DNA of 8,682 bases, from NCBI GenBank assembly GCA_030037105.1, contig JASHRY010000076.1:1-8682 (forward strand), read 5' to 3'. Position numbers and translations under genes: made by a program. The notes below the pieces were generated by a model that was given only the letters and a program-made list of their open reading frames with translations, had not been told where the DNA came from and ran no database searches. Source of the stretch: Xanthobacteraceae bacterium (GTDB lineage Bacteria > Pseudomonadota > Alphaproteobacteria > Rhizobiales > Xanthobacteraceae). Shown piece by piece: positions 4,755-8,682 of this stretch (positions are counted from its first letter, which is position 1; each line of letters starts with the position of its first letter).

Positions 4755-6122
4755 CTAACGCCTCGGCTCGGCATGGCCGATGACGCGCGTGATCGTCGAG
4801 AACCGGCGGCGTAAACCGCGCTCGGCGGTATCGACCAGGTCGTGCACCGCGCTGACCGACAACGTCGGATCGACGCGGCAATGGAAGTTGACCATCTCGC
4901 CGTCCGCGGTCTCGCGCACGCGCACATCGTGGACCTCGCCAAAGCCGGCGATTCCGGCAGCAAGCGCCACGAGCGCGTCGCGTATCTCACCGACGCGTTC
5001 GGGCGAGGCGTCACGGCCGGCGAGGACGAAGGCCGGCAGCGGCTCGATATGAGTCTCGACCTCGACGCGCGGACCGAGCTCCTCGCGGATCGCCTGTTCG
5101 AGCCGGCTTGCGATCTCGTGCGCGGCGGCAAGCGGCAACGCGCCTTCGACTTCAAGGTCGACCGACACCGACAGGCGATCCGCGACCGCCTGGACGGCAA
5201 CGTGATGCACGGCGAGGCCACTATTGTGCGCGATCAGCATCACCCGCTCGCGCACCGTCTCGTCGTCGAGTGCGCGCGGCTCGGTGGTGATGGTGACCTC
5301 GGCCTCCCGCATGTCGGCGCGGATGGCGCGCGTCAGCCGCTCCTTGATGGCGGTGACGCTGTCAAGCGGCAGCGCCCGGCTGACGCCGACGCCGAGATCG
5401 ACGAACAACACCGCGCCGGCCGGTCGCGCGCGCACGCGTTCGACCGTCACCACGCCGGGCACGCGCCGCGCGATCGCCGCTACGCGCTCGCTGACGCCGG
5501 CGGGCGCCGTGTCGGTCAAGGTGTCGATGGTGCGCCGGCCGAGCCGCCAGCCGGCGATACAGATGAACACCGCGACGACAAGCGCCGCCGCCGCGTCGGC
5601 CCGCCCATAGCCGAGCGCCACGCCAGCAAGCCCGATCAGGACCGCAATCGACGACCACATGTCGGAGCCGAAATGCAGCGCGTCGGCTTCGAGCGCCTCG
5701 CTCGACGTCTCCCCGGCGACGCGGGCGAGCGTGCGCGCGCGAAAAAAGTCGATCACGATCGAGGCGACGATGATGACGAAGGCGGCGGCCGTCGCCTCGA
5801 CCGCATAGGTCCGCTCGCCGAGGAGACGCTGCACCGCCTCGAAGATCACCACGGCCGAGAGCAGAAACAGGAAGGCGGTTTCGGCAAGCGCGGTGACGCT
5901 TTCCACCTTGCCGTGGCCGTATTGGTGCTCGGCGTCGGCCGGCTTGCCGGAGATGCGCACGGCGAAATAGGTGAGCAGCGTCGCGGCCAGGTCGATGAGC
6001 GAATGGCCGGCCTCGGAAAGGATGGCGAGCGAGCCGGTGAGCAAGCCGACAACGGCCTTCGCCGCGGTGAGTCCCGCCGAGGCGGCGATCGATCCGAGCG
6101 CGACTTTTTCCTTGGCGTTCAT
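4755..6122 (-). CDS. Cation diffusion facilitator (CDF) metal efflux transporter with three C-terminal dimerisation domains
   Basis: Inner-membrane divalent-metal/H+ antiporter that exports metal from the cytoplasm. The membrane part is ~residues 8-200. The transport site is formed by H40 and D44 (SEAGHSLIDL) and H150 and D154 (DALHFGSDMWSS). This HD-HD set is typical of zinc-preferring CDFs, so Zn2+ is the best guess. QYGHGKVES (67-75) is the family loop between membrane helices. The protein has 455 residues where about 300 is usual. The extra length is repeated C-terminal ferredoxin-like (ZT_dimer) domains, roughly 212-282, 288-362 and 374-453; the last carries VHDVRVRETADGE and FHCRVDP. 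The start is ATG 6122, with no good ribosome site directly before it; AAGGA lies about 20 nt upstream, inside an in-frame 11-codon leader ORF. It is divergent from dusA. Family certain, metal inferred. Confidence 0.93.
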   Translation of the reverse strand: MNAKEKVALGSIAASAGLTAAKAVVGLLTGSLAILSEAGHSLIDLAATLLTYFAVRISGKPADAEHQYGHGKVESVTALAETAFLFLLSAVVIFEAVQRLLGERTYAVEATAAAFVIIVASIVIDFFRARTLARVAGETSSEALEADALHFGSDMWSSIAVLIGLAGVALGYGRADAAAALVVAVFICIAGWRLGRRTIDTLTDTAPAGVSERVAAIARRVPGVVTVERVRARPAGAVLFVDLGVGVSRALPLDSVTAIKERLTRAIRADMREAEVTITTEPRALDDETVRERVMLIAHNSGLAVHHVAVQAVADRLSVSVDLEVEGALPLAAAHEIASRLEQAIREELGPRVEVETHIEPLPAFVLAGRDASPERVGEIRDALVALAAGIAGFGEVHDVRVRETADGEMVNFHCRVDPTLSVSAVHDLVDTAERGLRRRFSTITRVIGHAEPRR

Positions 6123-6137
6123 GCGCGTCGCGCCGCG

Positions 6138-6173
6138 TCATTCCTTGGTCTTGCCGATCACCCTGCCGGACAT
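6138..6173 (-). CDS. 11-codon leader ORF in frame with the CDF gene
   Basis: ATG at 6173 opens a frame reading MSGRVIGKTKE, then TGA (6138-6140). It is preceded by a near-ideal AAAGGAG (6183-6189) 9 nt upstream, the best ribosome site in the region. It lies in the same frame as the CDF gene, whose ATG follows 5 codons after the stop. Translation of CDF may depend on reinitiation after this peptide. Alternatively the TGA is a nonsense change that removed an N-terminal extension and left ATG 6122 as the start. I see no metal-binding residues or attenuator-type codon run in it. Confidence 0.35.
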   Translation of the reverse strand: MSGRVIGKTKE

Positions 6174-6182
6174 TTGCCTAAA

Positions 6183-6189
6183 CTCCTTT
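6183..6189 (-). promoter_or_regulatory. Strong Shine-Dalgarno serving the CDF leader ORF
   Basis: AAAGGAG on the minus strand, 9 nt before ATG 6173 but 60 nt before the CDF start at 6122. Its position argues that ribosomes load at the leader ORF rather than directly at the transporter start. Confidence 0.5.
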
Positions 6190-6292
6190 CTGATTGGGGT
6201 TGTCGATTTTCGACCAAAGCGGGGACACGCGTCCAGAAGCCCTCGATTTGACCGCCGCGACGATGCTGCTGACTTGCGGTGGAGCGTCCCGA

Positions 6293-6321
6293 ATATTAAT
6301 GCTTACAAAGTGGTCAATCAA
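6293..6321 (-). promoter_or_regulatory. Candidate promoter of the CDF gene
   Basis: TTGATT (6316-6321) and TAATAT (6293-6298) on the minus strand are separated by 17 bp, each matching 4 of 6 consensus bases. The start would be near 6286, giving a leader of about 110 nt before ATG 6173. The leader contains a short dyad, GTCGA-TTT-TCGAC (6202-6214), a possible operator or small hairpin. The same AT-rich patch may serve dusA in the other direction. Confidence 0.35.
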
Positions 6322-6368
6322 AAACGGTGTAGATCATAGATTCCGCAAGTAAATTCTCCGTCGCGCCG

Positions 6369-7334
6369 ATGATGGAATGGACCGACCGGCATTGCCGGTT
6401 CTTCCATCGCCTGCTCACGCGCCGGGCGCTCCTTTATACTGAAATGCTCACCACCGGCGCGGTGCTCAACGGAGACCGCGCGCGGCTGTTGCGCTTCGAT
6501 CCGGCCGAGCGTCCGCTCGCCCTGCAGCTCGGCGGCGCCGAGCCGCGCGCGCTTGCGGCCTGCGCGCGCATCGGCGCGGATTTGGGTTTCGACGAGATCA
6601 ATCTCAATGTCGGCTGCCCCTCGGGCCGCGTGCAGGACGGGCGGTTCGGCGCCTGCCTCATGGCGGAGCCCGAACGCGTGGGCGACTGCGTCGCGGCGAT
6701 GCGGGCCAGCGTCGCGGTGCCGGTGACGGTGAAATGCCGCATCGGCATCGACGACCAGGACCCGGAAGCGGCGCTCGATGTTTTTGCGCACGCCGTCGAA
6801 GAAGCTGGCGCCGCCGCGCTCATCGTGCACGCCCGCAAGGCTTGGCTCGAGGGTCTCTCGCCCAAAGAGAACCGCGAGCTGCCGCCGCTCGACTACGATC
6901 GCGTCTATCGGCTCAAGGCCGCGCATCCGCGCCTCAGCGTCGTTCTCAACGGTGGCATTGGCGCCGTCGAGGAGGCGATCGCGCACCTTGCGCGCGTCGA
7001 CGGCGTGATGGTGGGACGCGCCGCCTATCAGGAGCCCTGGCGGCTCATTGCCGTCGATCCGCTGGTCTTCGGCGAAAGGGCGCGCTTCGCCTCGCCCAAG
7101 GAGGCCGCTCTGGCGCTCATTCCCTATATCGAGCGCGAGTTGGCGCAAGGCACGCGGCTCAACGCCATCACGCGGCACATGCACGGCTTGTTCCGCTCGG
7201 TGCCGGGAGCGCGCGCCTTCCGCCGGCGCCTCGCCGGCGCGGCGGTGACGCCGGGTGCGGGCGTAGAGCTTTTGGCGGCCGCACTCGCATCGGTGGCGGA
7301 TGGCGATCAGGCGTTGACGGACATGGCCGCATAG
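6369..7334 (+). CDS. dusA: tRNA-dihydrouridine(20/20a) synthase DusA
   Basis: FMN-dependent flavoenzyme that reduces uridines 20/20a in the tRNA D-loop using NADPH. Family motifs run in order: EWTDRHCRFFHRLLT (3-17), LNVGCPSGRVQDGRFGACLM (79-98) with catalytic Cys83, VKCRIGIDD (121-129), LIVHARKAWLEGLSPKENRE (151-170) with His154, VLNGGI (192-197) and VMVGRAAYQEPW (213-224). The arrangement is that of DusA rather than DusB or DusC. The length of 321 is slightly short, because homology continues upstream: in frame, bases 6351-6368 read KFSVAP, the first barrel strand normally found just before MMEWTD. Between the in-frame TAG (6330-6332) and ATG 6369 there is no ATG, GTG or TTG, only ATC (6333) and ATA (6336). 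The true start may be non-canonical, or the N terminus may be damaged. Function certain, start doubtful. Confidence 0.93.
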   Translation: MMEWTDRHCRFFHRLLTRRALLYTEMLTTGAVLNGDRARLLRFDPAERPLALQLGGAEPRALAACARIGADLGFDEINLNVGCPSGRVQDGRFGACLMAEPERVGDCVAAMRASVAVPVTVKCRIGIDDQDPEAALDVFAHAVEEAGAAALIVHARKAWLEGLSPKENRELPPLDYDRVYRLKAAHPRLSVVLNGGIGAVEEAIAHLARVDGVMVGRAAYQEPWRLIAVDPLVFGERARFASPKEAALALIPYIERELAQGTRLNAITRHMHGLFRSVPGARAFRRRLAGAAVTPGAGVELLAAALASVADGDQALTDMAA

Positions 7335-7391
7335 CCGGCGGTTTTTCGGCATTTCGAAGTGATCCTTGCAACCGTCGTGGTTATGGATCAA

Positions 7392-7409
7392 GGGCTCCGC
7401 GCGGAGTCC
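7392..7409 (+). repeat. Hairpin between dusA and the TSUP gene
   Basis: GGGCTCC (7392-7398) pairs with GGAGTCC (7403-7409), including one G-U wobble, around a GCGC loop; the centre is a 12-bp perfect palindrome. It sits 57 nt past the dusA stop. No T-run follows, so it could end dusA transcripts only inefficiently, or it may be chance in GC-rich DNA. Confidence 0.35.
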
Positions 7410-7480
7410 GTCATCGGGCCGGTCGTTGCGGGCCGCAGCCGCTTCGGCAGCAAATGACGTAACCGGAAGCTGAACGCGAC

Positions 7481-8311
7481 ATGGTTCTCGGCGTCGCCTG
7501 GCACGAAATTCTCTGGCTCGCGCTCGCGATCATCGTAGGCGGCGTGATCGCCGGACTTCTCGCCGGCCTGTTCGGCATCGGCGGCGGCTCGGTCATCGTG
7601 CCGGTGCTCTACGAGGTCTTTCGCCTGCTCGGCGTGCCGGATGAGGTGCGGCTGCAGCTTTGCGTCGGCACTTCCATTGCCATCATCGTGCCGACGGCGA
7701 TCCGCTCCTATCTCGCCCATCGCGCCAAGGGACTTGTGATTGCGGGCGTGATCAGGCGGTGGGCTTTGCCCGCCGTTGTCGGCGTGGCGGTCGGCGCCGC
7801 AATTGCCGCCTTTGCGCCGTCCGCCGTGTTCACGCTCGCCTTCGTGGTGATCGCGAGCTTCATCGGCATGAAACTCCTGTTCGCCGGCGATCGCTGGAAT
7901 CTCGGCGCCGATTTGCCGGACGGAGCGCCGATGACGCTCTACGGTTTCGGCATCGGACTCGGCGGATCGCTCATGGGAGTGAGCGGCGGCGCGCTCTCCA
8001 CCATCGTGCTCACGCTCTACGGCAGGCCGATTCACAATGCGGTTGCGACCTCGGCGGGGATCGGCGTGCCGATCACGATTGCCGGCGCGATCGGCTTTAT
8101 TCTCGCCGGCCTTCCGCACCAGGCGCTGCTGCCGCCGTTCTCGCTCGGCTTCGTGTCGCTGATCGGGCTTGCTCTGATGGCGCCGGTGTCGAGCTTCGTC
8201 GCGCCTTACGGCGCCCGTCTCGCCCATCGGTTGTCGCGGCGCACGCTCGAAGTCGCATTCGGCTGCTTTTTGCTTCTGGTCTCGCTGCGCTTTCTCGTGA
8301 GCCTGATTTGA
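7481..8311 (+). CDS. Sulfite exporter TauE/SafE family (TSUP) membrane permease
   Basis: Polytopic inner-membrane protein of 276 residues, the usual size for this family, whose known members move sulfite, sulfoacetate or related sulfur anions across the membrane. It shows the internal duplication of the family: the N-terminal half has AGLLAGLFGIGGGSVIVPVL (24-43) and GTSIAIIVPTAIRS (63-76); the C-terminal half has GLGGSLMGVSGGALSTIVL (159-177) and ATSAGIGVPITIAGAIGF (189-206). About seven to eight hydrophobic segments alternate with short loops. The start ATG 7481 has GGAAG about 10 nt upstream. It follows dusA by 146 bp on the same strand and is convergent with the aspartic protease gene. 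The substrate cannot be told from sequence, and no sulfur-metabolism genes are adjacent. Confidence 0.9.
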   Translation: MVLGVAWHEILWLALAIIVGGVIAGLLAGLFGIGGGSVIVPVLYEVFRLLGVPDEVRLQLCVGTSIAIIVPTAIRSYLAHRAKGLVIAGVIRRWALPAVVGVAVGAAIAAFAPSAVFTLAFVVIASFIGMKLLFAGDRWNLGADLPDGAPMTLYGFGIGLGGSLMGVSGGALSTIVLTLYGRPIHNAVATSAGIGVPITIAGAIGFILAGLPHQALLPPFSLGFVSLIGLALMAPVSSFVAPYGARLAHRLSRRTLEVAFGCFLLLVSLRFLVSLI

Positions 8312-8352
8312 GACGGTTGCGGGTTCCGTGCTTGGCGCGCCGACAAAGACGG

Positions 8353-8682
8353 TCACGGATAGCCGCGCAGCAGCAGGCGGTCGCCGCGCACCTCCCAGCT
8401 CCGCAACCGATTGAGGAAGCTCATGCCGAGGAGGCTCGTCTTCAGCTGGCCCGGTCGCGCCACCAATGCCTCGATCGAGCGCTCGACCAGCCCGCCGATG
8501 GCGACGCGATCGAGCGTGACCGGCGCCGCGCGCGTGCGCCCATTGGCGGTGTCGATGTCCTCCGTATAGGCGAGCACTTCGAGCGGCAGGCCGGCGGCCT
8601 TGGCGTCGTCGAACGTGAGCACGACGGAGCTGGCGCCGGTATCGAGCACCATGTTGACGCGCGTGCCGTTGACTTGCGCGGT
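8353..8682 (-). CDS. Retropepsin-like clan AA aspartic protease (5' end cut by window)
   Basis: The C-terminal 109 residues of a single-domain aspartic protease of the bacterial TIGR02281-like type; the frame is open through the right edge, so the ATG at 8652 is internal. The visible part starts TAQVNGTRVNMVLDTGASSV with the catalytic DTGAS (Asp at visible residue 14), then TANGRTRAAPVTLDRVAIGG and the conserved end SLLGMSFLNRLRSWEVRGDR. Only one DTG is present, so the active enzyme should be a homodimer, as in retroviral proteases. Family members usually carry an N-terminal membrane segment, which would be off-window. It converges with the TSUP gene; only 41 bp separate the stops, with no clear terminator. 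Physiological substrate unknown. Confidence 0.9.
   Translation of the reverse strand, partial: TAQVNGTRVNMVLDTGASSVVLTFDDAKAAGLPLEVLAYTEDIDTANGRTRAAPVTLDRVAIGGLVERSIEALVARPGQLKTSLLGMSFLNRLRSWEVRGDRLLLRGYP

Noticed and set aside
6138..6140. In-frame TGA before the CDF gene considered as a selenocysteine codon
   Set aside because: No CDF protein is known to need selenocysteine there, no SECIS-like hairpin is seen right after it, and a usable ATG follows within 16 nt.
4842..6251. Long plus-strand open frame antisense to the CDF gene
   Set aside because: The translation is rich in Arg, Asp, His and Gly with no domain, while the minus strand gives a textbook CDF protein. It is an antisense shadow of GC-rich coding DNA.
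8312..8352. Terminator sought between the convergent TSUP and aspartic protease genes
   Set aside because: Only a GGCGCGCC palindrome is present, with no real stem-loop plus T-run.
7388..8356. Minus-strand 322-codon frame opposite the TSUP permease
   Set aside because: Charged low-complexity translation with no membrane or domain signature; the plus strand has the TSUP duplication motifs.

Overview
The window looks like a GC-rich alphaproteobacterial chromosome, most likely order Hyphomicrobiales (Bradyrhizobium or Xanthobacteraceae relatives). This placement is inferred from composition, codon use and the style of the proteins, not from a marker gene. Its left half is an accessory biosynthetic locus. 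Its right half is ordinary, core-like genes.

Left half (1-4508, all on the minus strand): a gene set for a thiazole/oxazole-modified microcin (TOMM, azole-containing RiPP). In transcription order it holds a promoter overlapped by a perfect 10-bp inverted repeat (about 4454-4508), a 149-aa precursor peptide (3979-4428), a 300-bp hairpin-rich gap, a 752-aa fused cyclodehydratase with a leader-binding/E1-like part and a YcaO part (1420-3678), and a SagB-type FMN dehydrogenase (1-1406) that runs off the left edge. The likely scheme is that the N-terminal part of the fusion holds the leader, the YcaO part uses ATP to turn core cysteines into thiazolines, and the SagB enzyme oxidises them to thiazoles. 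Any protease, transporter or immunity gene would lie beyond the left edge. The precursor is the most unusual item. Its leader contains a secretion-signal-like stretch ending in A-S-A, followed by an acidic block that probably serves as the enzyme recognition site. Its 59-residue core has 15 Cys, no Ser and one Thr, in Gly-His-Gly-Cys and Cys-Arg-Gly repeats.

Right half: a minus-strand cation diffusion facilitator (4755-6122) with an HD-HD metal site and three tandem C-terminal metal-transporter dimerisation domains, preceded by an 11-codon in-frame leader ORF with a strong ribosome binding site. Divergent to it is dusA (6369-7334, plus), whose homology reaches upstream of the first usable start codon. 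Then come a TauE/SafE-type (TSUP) membrane permease (7481-8311, plus) and, convergent to it, the C-terminal part of a retropepsin-like aspartic protease (8353-8682, minus, cut by the right edge).

The TOMM genes probably form one transcription unit. Nothing in the sequence ties the right-hand genes to it, although a metal exporter next to a Cys/His-rich peptide deserves a test.
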